In this document: positions 13,531-21,565 of the stretch, in pieces | Layout of the letters: each line of letters starts with the position of its first letter | Numbering within the stretch: position 1 is the first letter of the stretch | Origin: JAFLCA01 sp041907145 | GTDB lineage: Bacteria; Bdellovibrionota_C; UBA2361; JAFLCA01 | Direction of reading: 5' to 3' | DNA: 25,550 nucleotides | Assembly (NCBI GenBank): GCA_041907145.1 | Contig: JAYRHW010000170.1 | Span: 1 to 25,550, forward strand | Notes under the pieces: model-generated | The model's input: the letters and a program-made list of their open reading frames with translations, nothing else | Told to the model about the DNA's origin: nothing | Database searches by the model: none | Translations under genes and position numbers: made by a program

Positions 13531-14454
13531 ATGGCTCGTGCGAAAAAAAAGGCCAGGGTACGAACTCGTACGCCCAAAACTCCGCCTCGCAAGTCTAAGG
13601 TGCCGGTAAAATCCTCCCGTACTCGAGTAGCAATCATTGGCGGGGGGAACATGGGCTCGGCGTTTGCTCGAGCATTCCTAAGCTCGGACCTCTGTGCTCC
13701 CTCGTCGCTCCTTGTCGTGGAGCCGGCTGCCGAGAAGCGGGAGTATTTGCGGGAGAGCCTGGGGTGTACGGTGAAGGATGGTATCGATCGAACTCTGTCT
13801 TCTTCTGAGATTATTTTCCTGGCCGTGAAGCCCACAGAGGCCGCAGCTGTTTGCGCCAAGCTCCGCACTTCGCTTTCTCCGCATCAGCTCGTAGTTTCGA
13901 TCATGGCGGGCGTTCGAACACAGGATTTGGTGTCGGCGCTCGGTGGACATAATCTGGTGCTGCGCTGCATGCCAAATACTCCGGCTCAATGCGCGGCAGG
14001 AATGACCGTCTACTTTAGTCCGGCAACGCTAGAGCGCGATCTGAGGGCGACCGTTGAGAAGCTGCTGCAGAGTACCGGCGCTTGTTTAGAGGTAGGGCAG
14101 GAGATGCTTCTTGATGCCGCCACAGCGATTTCCGGCAGTGGCCCTGCATATATTTTCTATCTAATTGAGCATTACGTGAAGGCGGCAACGGAGCTCGGCT
14201 TTTCTGTGGACGAGGCAGAATTTTTAGTGGCTCAAACAATTGTTGGGGCGCTTGGGCTTTGGACCTCCTCTGGCGAGCAACCTACCGAGCTTCGCCAGCG
14301 CGTAACCTCGAAGGGAGGAACGACGGCTGCCGCGATTGAAACCTTCGAGGAGCACGCGGTCGGCTCGGCGTTGCGTGACGGAATCCATAGAGCCTTCGAG
14401 CGCTGCTTAGAACTCGCGTCGAGTTTGCGGTCGGAGTCCCGCCAAAGCGATTGA
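13531..14454 (+). CDS. proC: Pyrroline-5-carboxylate reductase with basic N-terminal extension
   Basis: A 307-residue ProC, which makes proline from pyrroline-5-carboxylate with NAD(P)H. The dinucleotide-binding loop is VAIIGGGNMGSAFARAF (from residue 34), followed by IIFLAVKP, VVSIMAGV and LRCMPNTPAQCAAGMT. The C-terminal dimer and substrate region has AISGSGPAYIFYLIEHYVKA and RVTSKGGTTAAAIETF. The first 33 residues are almost all Lys, Arg, Pro and Thr and lie outside the enzyme fold; normal ProC starts at the Rossmann strand. ATG 13531 has AGGGA in front, so the extension appears to be translated. yggX lies 8 bases upstream. A hairpin follows the stop. Confidence 0.94.
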   Translation: MARAKKKARVRTRTPKTPPRKSKVPVKSSRTRVAIIGGGNMGSAFARAFLSSDLCAPSSLLVVEPAAEKREYLRESLGCTVKDGIDRTLSSSEIIFLAVKPTEAAAVCAKLRTSLSPHQLVVSIMAGVRTQDLVSALGGHNLVLRCMPNTPAQCAAGMTVYFSPATLERDLRATVEKLLQSTGACLEVGQEMLLDAATAISGSGPAYIFYLIEHYVKAATELGFSVDEAEFLVAQTIVGALGLWTSSGEQPTELRQRVTSKGGTTAAAIETFEEHAVGSALRDGIHRAFERCLELASSLRSESRQSD

Positions 14455-14486
14455 ACCCCTGTGGTAACAAGCCCTGCGGCAACAAA

Positions 14487-14519
14487 AAAGGCCCCCCTCC
14501 CGGACGGAGAGAAGCCTTT
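14487..14519 (+). terminator. Probable terminator after proC
   Basis: AAAGGC (14487-14492) pairs with GCCTTT (14514-14519), with an inner CTCC/GGAG stem. Only a short T-run (TTTAT) follows. It lies 33 bases past the proC stop. The rest of the 290-base gap to the asparaginase gene shows only a 25-codon frame at 14520-14597 with a GGAGAGAAG site, which I do not consider proven. Confidence 0.5.
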
Positions 14520-14744
14520 ATGAACAGCATATTCGTGAAGAAGAGTCTTACAGCAGGTGTCGCAACAACCACCCATGTGTCAAAAATACCATGTTGAAGC
14601 ATTTCTGCCTCGCACCTTTTTTCATCTCGGTGTAGTTTAAACGGTGTTAGCGCTATTTGGCTGCTCTACCTTGCCGATCCGCTTGTAGTTTTTGCCGGGC
14701 TTCCTCCACCGGCGAATCGTTGAAACGTAGTATTGAATATCAGA

Positions 14745-15716
14745 ATGAACTCCAAATTTAGTGTGATTCTCCATGGGGGCGCGGGTGCTGCTCCTGCGAG
14801 TGCTGCCGAGGAAGATCGGACAAAAGCAGTACTGAACGCCGCGTTAGACCGTGCGTGGAGTGCCCTCTGCGCCGGCGAATCAGGGGAGAGAGCCGTCGTG
14901 GCGGCACTGTCGGTGATGGAAGCCGATGAACTGTTCGATGCGGGCTATGGTTCTTACCCGAATGAGAATGGGCTCGTACGCTGTGATGTAGCGTTGATGC
15001 GGGGGAGCGGAGATTTTATTTCATACATGAACATGCGCCGCATCAAGCACCCTTCCCAAGTGGCGCTTGATGCCTTGGATAAGCGCAAGACTCTCATGGC
15101 CGTATGGACTGATGAGATGATGGCAGCGGTCGACGCCGGAAACACTGACTTGAAGCAACGCTACGGCTGGGCGGCAACGGAAGCGGAAATGGTAGCGCCC
15201 GAGGCGCTGCAGAAGGTGAATGCCCGTCGTCAGCGGCAGAAACTGGCTTCGAATCACGATACCGTTGGTTGCGTGGTGCGAGACGGCCAGGGAAGACTCT
15301 TTGCCGGTACTTCGACGGGAGGAATCATGCTCAAGCCCGATGGGCGCGTCGGTGACTCGCCAATTTTGGGAGCAGGCGTTTACGCAGACGACGGGCTGGT
15401 GGGATTGTCGGCGACGGGACAGGGAGAGGTGATTCTGAAGTCTTTGCTGTCGTCCTTCGTCGTCGCGGATATTCGCTCATTCTTGCGGGCAGATTCTAGA
15501 CGATTTGAAAATGAGCCGGATTTGCTCAAGAAAATCTTGCGCACCGAATTGAACGAGATGCAGCGTAAGTTTCCCGGCACTGAGGCTGGTTTAATCGTAA
15601 TTCCAGCTCACGGTAACCCGTCTTTCGATTTTACGTCTGCAGCGCTACCAGTGGCGTATCGCTGGGGCAATACTTCCGCGGTCGAGGGGGAGTCCGTCGC
15701 TGTCGCGAGAAATTAA
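14745..15716 (+). CDS. Isoaspartyl peptidase/L-asparaginase, Ntn-hydrolase family
   Basis: A 323-residue plant-type asparaginase precursor. The N-terminus has the VILHGGAGA motif. The autoprocessing site is D172-T173 in SNHDTVGCVV, where T173 becomes the nucleophile of the beta subunit, followed by the family segments AGTSTGGIMLKPDGRVGDSP and VGLSATGQGE. It cleaves L-asparagine and beta-aspartyl dipeptides from damaged proteins. The alpha part would be residues 1-172 and the beta part 173-323. I chose ATG 14745 (MNSKFS) over a TTG at 14733; neither has a strong ribosome-binding site. No signal peptide is seen, so it should be cytoplasmic. It is a single gene, convergent with the STAS gene, 7 bases apart. 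Confidence 0.93.
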   Translation: MNSKFSVILHGGAGAAPASAAEEDRTKAVLNAALDRAWSALCAGESGERAVVAALSVMEADELFDAGYGSYPNENGLVRCDVALMRGSGDFISYMNMRRIKHPSQVALDALDKRKTLMAVWTDEMMAAVDAGNTDLKQRYGWAATEAEMVAPEALQKVNARRQRQKLASNHDTVGCVVRDGQGRLFAGTSTGGIMLKPDGRVGDSPILGAGVYADDGLVGLSATGQGEVILKSLLSSFVVADIRSFLRADSRRFENEPDLLKKILRTELNEMQRKFPGTEAGLIVIPAHGNPSFDFTSAALPVAYRWGNTSAVEGESVAVARN

Positions 15717-15723
15717 TAATTTT

Positions 15724-16104
15724 TTAGGCCGCTTGTGTTACGGCTTCCAAGGCAGTGCTGCGATCGGGTGCAACTCTTAAATGCCGATGGAACATCGACT
15801 CAAGACGCCGGGCAACGTCACCGAGTGCAACAACTACGAAGGCTCGATTAGCCGCTCTTTGATGCGCGAGCAAAGAAGCAATAGTCCCCACATCGTCCTT
15901 GCCTCGAAGATGTTCAAGGCTTGAGAGGTCGACTATCAAGTGTCGCTTGTCACCATTCATGTGCACGATTTGCTCGCCCGCAGCGCGTGATGAAAATTCA
16001 TCCCTGAGCGCGTCCGGCTTTAGGCTGCAGAGTAGAGTATTATCTAAGACCTCGAATGAAACTCCGTCGCGACTGGGCACAGGAGAGGAGGTGGCAGATG
16101 GCAT
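15724..16104 (-). CDS. STAS-domain-like protein lacking the usual phospho-serine
   Basis: A 126-residue protein with a STAS/anti-sigma-antagonist-like layout: VSFEVLDNTLLCSL strands, a central RHLIVDLSSLEHLRG strand and loop, a helix DDVGTIASLLAHQRAAN, then AFVVVALGDVARRL, ending with a helix. In SpoIIAA-type proteins the loop reads DSSG with a phosphorylatable serine; here it reads GKDDVG, with acidic residues at that place. Assignment rests on this pattern alone. I chose ATG 16104 (MPSATSS), with GAGG eight bases upstream, over GTG 16140. It lies downstream of the HExxH gene on the same strand with a gap of 141 bases. Function could be partner switching, but this is inferred. Confidence 0.6.
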   Translation of the reverse strand: MPSATSSPVPSRDGVSFEVLDNTLLCSLKPDALRDEFSSRAAGEQIVHMNGDKRHLIVDLSSLEHLRGKDDVGTIASLLAHQRAANRAFVVVALGDVARRLESMFHRHLRVAPDRSTALEAVTQAA

Positions 16105-16245
16105 AGGGGGAACCTCAGGTTTATGGCTGAACGGTATCACCAGTGGATCGGCTAAGCTAGTGCGGGCTGCCGTAGCGACTAGGAGTCATCTAAAGAAGAC
16201 TATCAGTTGAAGTGAATCCGCTTTAAAAGCGCTTGGAGCAGCTCT

Positions 16246-17349
16246 TTAGCCAGACAAATTAACCGGACCATTTCTGTTGTTCTCGTCTTGTTTTTGTCCC
16301 TGCTGCTGGCTCTGTTGTCGGCTTCTTTGCTGCTGGCCGCCGCCGCCGAGGCCGCCGCTGATACCACCCCCCGTCACGCCCTCAACCTTGCTCTCGCGTT
16401 GGGAATCAGTTTCTGGCGGACCAAAAAAGAATCTCGTTACCGGAATAAGCATGTAAGCAGCAAGGGGAGGCATAGAGGAGTTGATCCACTGCTCGCGCGC
16501 AGCCTGCGCAGCTCGTTGGCTCGCCTCAAGCGCCGCGGCCTCAGCGCGGGCACGCTCGGCTGCAAGTTGTTGTTCGGCACGAAGTTCTGCCGCCCTTCGC
16601 TCGGTTTCAAGTCTGTTTCTTTCCAGTTGAGCACGATCCAGTTGCGGAGAGCTCACATGATATACGGGCCCAACGCCTCGCGGACCTCCCACGGGGCTGA
16701 TGCTTGGGGAAATTACGTCCTCGGAAGAAACCGTCACCGTAGGTTCTTGACCCTTGTCACGAATATGATTTTCGATCTCGGCCGTGGTTAATGGGCGGAT
16801 CACGACGCCATTGCGAGCAAGATATGCTTGTTCAGCTTGATGGGCAGGAAGTTCTCCCTTGCCGTCCTGCGCATGTGATAGTTCGTGCCGAATAGTGGCG
16901 CCCCATGCCAGAGCCTCGGCCCGAGTACTACCCGGCGGATTTATGTCGAGAATGATTGCGTTGCGGGGAAACCCCTGTTTGTCCAAGGACGTTTCGCCTC
17001 CGTGATAGACAAAGGCCTTGGTTTGGAGTGAACGTTCAAGGGCAACATCTTCAGGCTCGCCTTGCGCCTTGAATGCCACGAAGGCTAGGAGCTGAAGAGT
17101 CTTCTTATCGGTGTAAACGATGGCTGGCCGAGAATCGGTGGCAACTGCCGACCACATCTCGTGAACGGCCCCGTCGAGATTAATAGTCGAGTGAATAAAG
17201 CCGGATCCGAGTGACGGCTTATGATCCCAGGCTTGCTGGTGCCTCGGATCCTCAGGACCAATCTCGGCGAATTGCAAGTCGGCCGCTGACGAGGGACTAT
17301 CCGGGGCCACCGTCGAATTGCCGCTCGTTGTCTGTTTATCCGCTACCAT
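16246..17349 (-). CDS. Putative zincin-like protein with coiled coil and Gly/Gln-rich tail
   Basis: A 367-residue protein of unknown family. Residues about 75-200 form a globular part with H155-E-L-S-H159 (IRHELSHAQDGKG), the zinc-peptidase HExxH motif, and H170/E173 as possible third ligands in LPAHQAEQAYL. Residues about 240-300 are an Arg/Glu/Ala-rich coiled coil, followed by a hydrophobic stretch (PPLAAYMLIPVTRFFFG) and a tail of Gly and Gln runs. There is no signal peptide. ATG 17349 (MVADKQ) has AGAGG seven bases upstream, better than ATG 17355. It might be an effector-like or structural peptidase, but I would not name a substrate. The 230-base gap upstream is shared with the divergent fliS. 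Confidence 0.65.
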   Translation of the reverse strand: MVADKQTTSGNSTVAPDSPSSAADLQFAEIGPEDPRHQQAWDHKPSLGSGFIHSTINLDGAVHEMWSAVATDSRPAIVYTDKKTLQLLAFVAFKAQGEPEDVALERSLQTKAFVYHGGETSLDKQGFPRNAIILDINPPGSTRAEALAWGATIRHELSHAQDGKGELPAHQAEQAYLARNGVVIRPLTTAEIENHIRDKGQEPTVTVSSEDVISPSISPVGGPRGVGPVYHVSSPQLDRAQLERNRLETERRAAELRAEQQLAAERARAEAAALEASQRAAQAAREQWINSSMPPLAAYMLIPVTRFFFGPPETDSQRESKVEGVTGGGISGGLGGGGQQQRSRQQSQQQGQKQDENNRNGPVNLSG

Positions 17350-17477
17350 CCCCATACCTCTACGTTATTACGAAAGATCGCTACCCTGTAGCTATCAGTT
17401 CGACTGTAGGTAACTATCCGATATTACTCTTGTAAGCAGGACGCCAAACAGCATTTCTACGAGTTTTTCTTTTGTGC

Positions 17478-17505
17478 TCAAGGAACAAAATTCGAAGTCC
17501 GATAG
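17478..17505 (+). promoter_or_regulatory. Possible sigma-28 (FliA)-type promoter of fliS
   Basis: TCAAG (17478-17482) and TCCGATAG (17498-17505) resemble the flagellar TAAAG...GCCGATAA elements, matching six of eight bases in the -10 part, with spacing one base longer than usual. It points to fliS 75 bases downstream. The likeness is partial. Confidence 0.3.
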
Positions 17506-17579
17506 ATTTCTGTGAAGGCAATGAGGTTGTGCACTGAAGGTTTTATTCGAGCGCAGCCATCGCAGAAAGGAGTCGCCCA

Positions 17580-18026
17580 ATGTACGGGAAAAACGCCCAC
17601 AACGCTTACCAGACAGTACAAGTCACGACAACCGATCGCGGCCGTCTGCTGCTGATGATGTATGAGGGCGCTATCAAGTTCCTCCGTCAGTCGAAGGCAG
17701 GACTCGAGGCAAATGATATTGCAAAGTTCTGCCGCTTCTTGAGCAAGGCTCAAGCAATCATCGCTGAGTTGATGAACACCCTGGATTTCGAAAAGGGCGG
17801 AGATATCGCCCGTGACCTCGACCGACTCTATGATTTCATGCTCTTCTATCTAACAGAGGCCAATCTTCATCGCGATGGCAAGCGCATCGTGAAGGTGATC
17901 GGGCTTCTCGACACTATCTATTCCGCCTACAAGGAAATCATCGAAGGCAAGAAGGAAGCTGCTTCCGAGCCTGAGAAGACGGCTGAAGTGGGTGAAGCGA
18001 TCCGTCGAGTCCAGATCTCGCTCTAA
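17580..18026 (+). CDS. fliS: Flagellin-specific chaperone FliS
   Basis: A 148-residue all-helical protein. It starts with the family pattern MYGKNAHNAYQTVQV, then RGRLLLMMYEGAIKFLRQS, then the FCRFLSKAQAIIAELMNTLDF helix and LYDFMLFYLTEANLHRDGK. FliS binds the C-terminus of flagellin in the cytoplasm, stops it polymerising early and hands it to the export gate. ATG 17580 has an AAAGGAG site with seven-base spacing. The last 25 residues, rich in Glu and Lys, extend beyond typical FliS. The usual neighbours fliC and fliD are not in the window. A possible flagellar-type promoter lies upstream. Confidence 0.93.
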   Translation: MYGKNAHNAYQTVQVTTTDRGRLLLMMYEGAIKFLRQSKAGLEANDIAKFCRFLSKAQAIIAELMNTLDFEKGGDIARDLDRLYDFMLFYLTEANLHRDGKRIVKVIGLLDTIYSAYKEIIEGKKEAASEPEKTAEVGEAIRRVQISL

Positions 18027-18074
18027 TCGTCGTCGAGTTTGAAGCATGCTAGGTGCAGCGCCTTGCTGACGCTC

Positions 18075-18653
18075 TTAGCCTGACGTTTGTAAACTCAAAG
18101 TCACTACCTCTTGCGGGTGATACTCAGAGTAGAGCCAGCGACCCTGAATCGCTTCATTGTCGAAGTCAGCCTCCATCCTTGAATTCGGGATTTTTATCTT
18201 GTCCGTAAGTTCGATAGTACCCTCGATGCGTTTGAACTTCGGCACTTCCTTGGCTTGGGCTTTCCAGTACTGTCGCGCATAGGACTCTGCCCACATCATG
18301 CGCTGCGGTGAAAAGCCGCGCTGCGTACTGGCGAATACGAAACTTATCTCCGAAATTCTCGAGCTTCCTGTAACACGTATTACAGCCACCGAGGCGAACC
18401 CGTTGCCGTGCTGCATATCGTGTGGTTGCTCATAGGTGAGGACTGCACTGGTGCCCAGGACCCCTTGTTTCAGCTCGAATCCAGAATCAAGCAATGTACC
18501 ATGGATCGTGTTGAGTGAGCCCAGGGGGTCCTGCACGGATATGGAGTACGGATTTTGATCTACGAAGTACTGGGCAAGGTGAAGGTTTCCCCCGTAAGCC
18601 CTTAAGAGGCCGCCGAAAACGGAAAGAATAAGTGCATTTCGGATAACGCTCAT
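18075..18653 (-). CDS. Hypothetical protein with N-terminal hydrophobic segment
   Basis: A 192-residue protein that I do not recognise. The N-terminus MSVIRNALILSVFGGLLRAYGG is a short hydrophobic stretch that could be a signal peptide or anchor. The rest alternates beta-strand-like and polar segments: ISVQDPLGSLNTIHGTLLDSG, SAVLTYEQPHD, VAVIRVTGSSRISEISFVF, ELTDKIKIPN and GRWLYSEYHP, suggesting a compact beta-rich periplasmic domain. No cysteines and no repeats are present. ATG 18653 has no clear ribosome-binding site. It is convergent with fliS, and divergent from the next secreted-protein gene. Confidence 0.6.
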   Translation of the reverse strand: MSVIRNALILSVFGGLLRAYGGNLHLAQYFVDQNPYSISVQDPLGSLNTIHGTLLDSGFELKQGVLGTSAVLTYEQPHDMQHGNGFASVAVIRVTGSSRISEISFVFASTQRGFSPQRMMWAESYARQYWKAQAKEVPKFKRIEGTIELTDKIKIPNSRMEADFDNEAIQGRWLYSEYHPQEVVTLSLQTSG

Positions 18654-18766
18654 GGGCCCATAATCGGCGAATCCCTGCGGGCCCTATATATTTGGCGTCT
18701 AAGTCTTGAGCACATCGCGAATCAACCCGACCCTTAGTCGATATCTGCACTCTGGGTTAGATTGGT

Positions 18767-19087
18767 ATGCATCAAATACGCGCGCTGATTATATTTTCTG
18801 TATTGGCTGTGATAGTGCCGGCAATCGCTCATTCGGAGCCGCTCTATGAGTGTAAGGACTCCGTAAAGGGAACGAGTTCATTTACCCATGACCCGCGCCC
18901 CTCAGCCGAGGTGACCTGTGAAGTTTTTAAATCAGATTCCGGCGGCTTCTCACACGTACGTCGCACTACATTCGCGGGTAATTCCAGTTCTAGCTCCGGT
19001 TCGAGCAAGGGGGGAGGTCGCCCGAAGGGTGGACTCTTTGGTATGGGCGGCGCTGTTGAGAAGAAGCTCTGGGGAAAGTCAAATTAA
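18767..19087 (+). CDS. Small secreted protein with Ser/Gly-rich tail
   Basis: A 106-residue protein with a clear signal peptide (ALIIFSVLAVIVPAIAHS, likely cut near AHS-EP). The mature part begins EPLYECKDSVKGTSSFTHDP and has two cysteines (YEC, VTC), somewhat like DUF4124-type periplasmic proteins, though I would not assign that family. The C-terminal half is a Ser/Gly/Lys low-complexity segment (SSSSSGSSKGGG) followed by a short Gly-rich stretch. It is convergent with the large Pro/Thr-rich protein gene. Function unknown. Confidence 0.6.
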   Translation: MHQIRALIIFSVLAVIVPAIAHSEPLYECKDSVKGTSSFTHDPRPSAEVTCEVFKSDSGGFSHVRRTTFAGNSSSSSGSSKGGGRPKGGLFGMGGAVEKKLWGKSN

Positions 19088-19106
19088 AACGAAATCTCTT
19101 AGCCTT

Positions 19107-20537
19107 TCATCCTCCGTCCCCTTCAACTGGAGTTGGCGTCGGGTCTAGTACATTCAGCCCCCAGCGCAGCAGCTGCACTTCGATGTCAATCTGATCGTCA
19201 GTGGGAACTTCGTATGTGCGTTCGTCAGGATTGATCAACGTACTGCCCAATCCCTGACGCTGCCTTCGCCACAAACCGAAGTAGCGGATCCCGTGTGCAA
19301 CCGAGAACGCCTTCAATTGCTTGATGGCTTCCAGTGACGGCTGCTGATTGGGAGGATCTCCCGGCAATTCATACCCTGTTCCATCTAACGAAAATCCGTC
19401 TCTACTGCTTAGTGCGTTGAGGTTTTGAGGGCTGTGGCTATCGAGAATATCGCCGAGTGTTTCATCATCGTTGCCGGAGGCGCATCCTGGGCAGGGATTA
19501 CGCGCTATTGCTGCACGAGTGCCGAGAACTGCTCGCATCAGATCTCGCATCGCTTGGTAGCTGGTTCGGTCAAGGTTGTCCTCCAGCATGGGAATCGCGA
19601 TATTGCTATTCCGAGCGTTCAACGCGAGATTCAGATCGAAAATGGGAATAGCCCGGCTCACCATGGCTTGAAAAGTAAGGCGTGTAGCCGGATCCTCCTC
19701 TATGAGCGCTCGAAAGGCTTCCGGCGGGGCCAGGTTGAAGGCTACCTTGCTCGATGTCCTGTCATAGTCGCGCATCGCTGAGCCATTACTAAAGTACAGT
19801 ACCAGGGTCAGCGCGTGGTCATCCGCGGAGAGTCGACGCACCACTGATTCTAGATACGGAAAGTCGAGGCTAAACGTGCCGTCGACCAAGACGCCTAGGT
19901 AAACCTCGTCCAAATTTGCGTCAAGCAGGGCCTGGACCTGACGTTCTGTGGTAAGCCGGGCTCGGGGATGCATTAGGTACAACATGGTGTAGCCCGTAGA
20001 CTGTCCTCCCACCCGCGGCAGTGCTGGGGTTGCTGTGGGTGACTCCACCGGGGTGGCGGTCGGCCTTGCGGGACTCCTTGATACCACCTCGGGGCGTGCC
20101 GCTTTCACTCCACCAAGCAGAGAAGAATTGGACACTGGAGTGCTCTGGAGCTCGCGAAGGGCACTTACTGCGGGGGAGTCGTCAATCGGAGTCGCCGTTG
20201 GATTTAGGGTTGGAACAGCAACTGCAGTGGGAGAAGGAATGGGAGTATCGATGGCGGCCGCCTTTGCGGAGCCGGTCTCGGCAGTTTGGCCCGTTTCATC
20301 CAACCAAATGCCGCCGGGGCTTTGTGCTGCGGATCGCTGTAAGGGCGACTCCGGAATTTCATCGTCTCGTCCAGTGCGCGGCTGCATTGAGCGACCGGTT
20401 CCATCGACGGCGTTGCGATGGCCCTCCCGTATTTCGGTTTGAGACGTCGGCTTGGAAGTTGGAGAGGAGCGCAAAGCGCTGAAAATCAGAGCAGCGCTCA
20501 GTACAGCGACGATGAGGACTACATAGAGGTGCTTCAT
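19107..20537 (-). CDS. Membrane-anchored protein with Pro/Thr-rich linker and unknown C-terminal domain
   Basis: A 476-residue protein. Residues 3-22 (LYVVLIVAVLSAALIFSAL) are an uncleaved-looking membrane anchor. Residues about 25-180 are disordered and contain Pro/Thr runs (TPIPSPTAVAVPT, NPTATPIDDS, RPTATPVESPTATP). Residues about 185-470 form a globular domain with alternating strands and helices: TMLYLMHPRARLTTE, VYLGVLVDGTFSLDFP, LTLVLYFSNGSAM, IPIFDLNLALNARN, and GIRYFGLWRRQRQG. This looks like a (beta/alpha)-type, perhaps TIM-barrel, exported domain, but no catalytic motif is clear. It has a CPGC pair in the ARNPCPGCASG loop. It ends DPTPTPVEG, similar in style to the tail of the pilin-like protein downstream. 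Confidence 0.65.
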   Translation of the reverse strand: MKHLYVVLIVAVLSAALIFSALRSSPTSKPTSQTEIREGHRNAVDGTGRSMQPRTGRDDEIPESPLQRSAAQSPGGIWLDETGQTAETGSAKAAAIDTPIPSPTAVAVPTLNPTATPIDDSPAVSALRELQSTPVSNSSLLGGVKAARPEVVSRSPARPTATPVESPTATPALPRVGGQSTGYTMLYLMHPRARLTTERQVQALLDANLDEVYLGVLVDGTFSLDFPYLESVVRRLSADDHALTLVLYFSNGSAMRDYDRTSSKVAFNLAPPEAFRALIEEDPATRLTFQAMVSRAIPIFDLNLALNARNSNIAIPMLEDNLDRTSYQAMRDLMRAVLGTRAAIARNPCPGCASGNDDETLGDILDSHSPQNLNALSSRDGFSLDGTGYELPGDPPNQQPSLEAIKQLKAFSVAHGIRYFGLWRRQRQGLGSTLINPDERTYEVPTDDQIDIEVQLLRWGLNVLDPTPTPVEGDGG

Positions 20538-20682
20538 GGGGCAAGCCGGGTGAAATGGGGCCTGAATCCTTCTGCCATTACGTTGCCATCGAAACTGGGT
20601 GAGCGAAAGCCGGACTCAGCTCTGACTCTAAGAAAAACTCTTAGTGCTCAATGGCACGGGGACTGGGTTTTGGTCGTTAGTG

Positions 20683-20696
20683 TGCCTAGTTAGGCA
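20683..20696. promoter_or_regulatory. Short perfect palindrome upstream of the pilin cluster
   Basis: TGCCTAGTTAGGCA has 6-bp arms around GT. It lies in the 259-base gap between the divergent Pro/Thr-rich protein gene and the pilin cluster, 101 bases before the first plus-strand start. It could be an operator; the binder is unknown. Otherwise the gap shows only a weak CTAAG/CTTAG inverted repeat. Confidence 0.3.
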
Positions 20697-20796
20697 AATG
20701 GCGTAGAGGTCGCTGCGAAAAAGTCCTGGATTATTAACTGAATAAAGTAGGTAGCCGACAGTATTTGGAGCGAGACAATACTCAAAGGAGCACCCC

Positions 20797-21108
20797 ATGC
20801 ACAAAATTACATTTTCGTTTGTTGGATTATTCCTCGGTTGTGTTCTTTCACTAGTCAGCCCTGTACCGTCCTATGCGGATGAATCGGCCTGCGCAGGCAC
20901 CTGCCCAGCAGGTGAGCGCACGGTCTCGCATGCGGACGGCGATCGTACGACTTGCTACTGCGTTGCCGAGTCTGAGGGTATGGCGGCCACGGTCTCCGAC
21001 TCGAGCGTTGGAGAGGGCGAAGGCGCAGATGCCGGGCAGAGTGACATTAGCGGCCCTTCTGAGGTAGTTCCGGGACCCCAGGATCAGCCTGATCCAAGTA
21101 TAAGCTAG
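20797..21108 (+). CDS. Small secreted cysteine-containing protein
   Basis: A 103-residue protein with a signal peptide (FVGLFLGCVLSLVSPVPSYA, likely cut before DES). The mature N-terminus has four cysteines in two pairs (CAGTC and TCYC) about 19 residues apart, which could form disulphides or bind a metal. The rest is acidic, Gly/Ser/Pro-rich and probably disordered. ATG 20797 has a very good AAGGAG site with six-base spacing. It is 25 bases upstream of the fimT-like gene and may be the first gene of the pilin operon, perhaps a secreted partner or accessory. I do not recognise the family. Confidence 0.65.
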   Translation: MHKITFSFVGLFLGCVLSLVSPVPSYADESACAGTCPAGERTVSHADGDRTTCYCVAESEGMAATVSDSSVGEGEGADAGQSDISGPSEVVPGPQDQPDPSIS

Positions 21109-21133
21109 CTCTTCTCAGGGCGGGGAATCGTCG

Positions 21134-21565
21134 ATGCAGGCTCAAACCGGTTTCACTCTCATCGAGCTCGTTGTAGCTGTGGCACTCGTTGGAGTGCTTA
21201 TGGGGGTAGCTGTATTCGAGTTTCGTGACGTCGAGAATCCAGCCAATAACGGGGCAGCTCAATTGGCATCTTTTTTTAAGGAGACTCGTGCGAAGGCGCT
21301 TGCATCCACACTTGCGTATACGATCACTCCTCAGTCTACAACCAAGATAGTAACTACGAAGGGCAAGACCTGCGAAGCGGCACAAACTCCCGACAATCTC
21401 CAATCGCTTACCCTTCCTTCGGGTTCATCGTTGCTTCAGACGAGCTGGGCCATTTGCTACAACGCTCGGGGCGTATCAAACAATAGCTTCGACATCCATA
21501 TCGCTGACGAGAACTCCAGCAAGGTTGTGCAGGTGGTATTGGGTGGGGGGGTGCGAGTACAATGA
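21134..21565 (+). CDS. Type IV prepilin-like protein, FimT/GspH family
   Basis: A 143-residue prepilin. The class III leader is short (MQAQTG), cut before F in TG-FTLIELVVAVALVGVLMG, with the conserved Glu5, followed by a long hydrophobic helix. The rest is the beta domain with two cysteines (KTCEAAQT, WAICYNARG), typical of FimT/FimU/GspH minor pilins. Minor pilins prime pilus assembly in the inner membrane. It is the first pilin of a set of four; its stop overlaps the pilV-like start by ATGA (21562-21565), so translation is coupled. Confidence 0.85.
   Translation: MQAQTGFTLIELVVAVALVGVLMGVAVFEFRDVENPANNGAAQLASFFKETRAKALASTLAYTITPQSTTKIVTTKGKTCEAAQTPDNLQSLTLPSGSSLLQTSWAICYNARGVSNNSFDIHIADENSSKVVQVVLGGGVRVQ

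Noticed and set aside
14520..14597. 25-codon frame starting MNSIFVKKSLTAG with a GGAGAGAAG site
   Set aside because: Its ribosome site is part of the hairpin after proC, and the composition gives no sign of a real peptide.
20652..20667. Possible sigma-54 promoter (TGGCACG with downstream CTGGG)
   Set aside because: The -24 part matches but the -12 part lacks the required GC, so the call is not supported.
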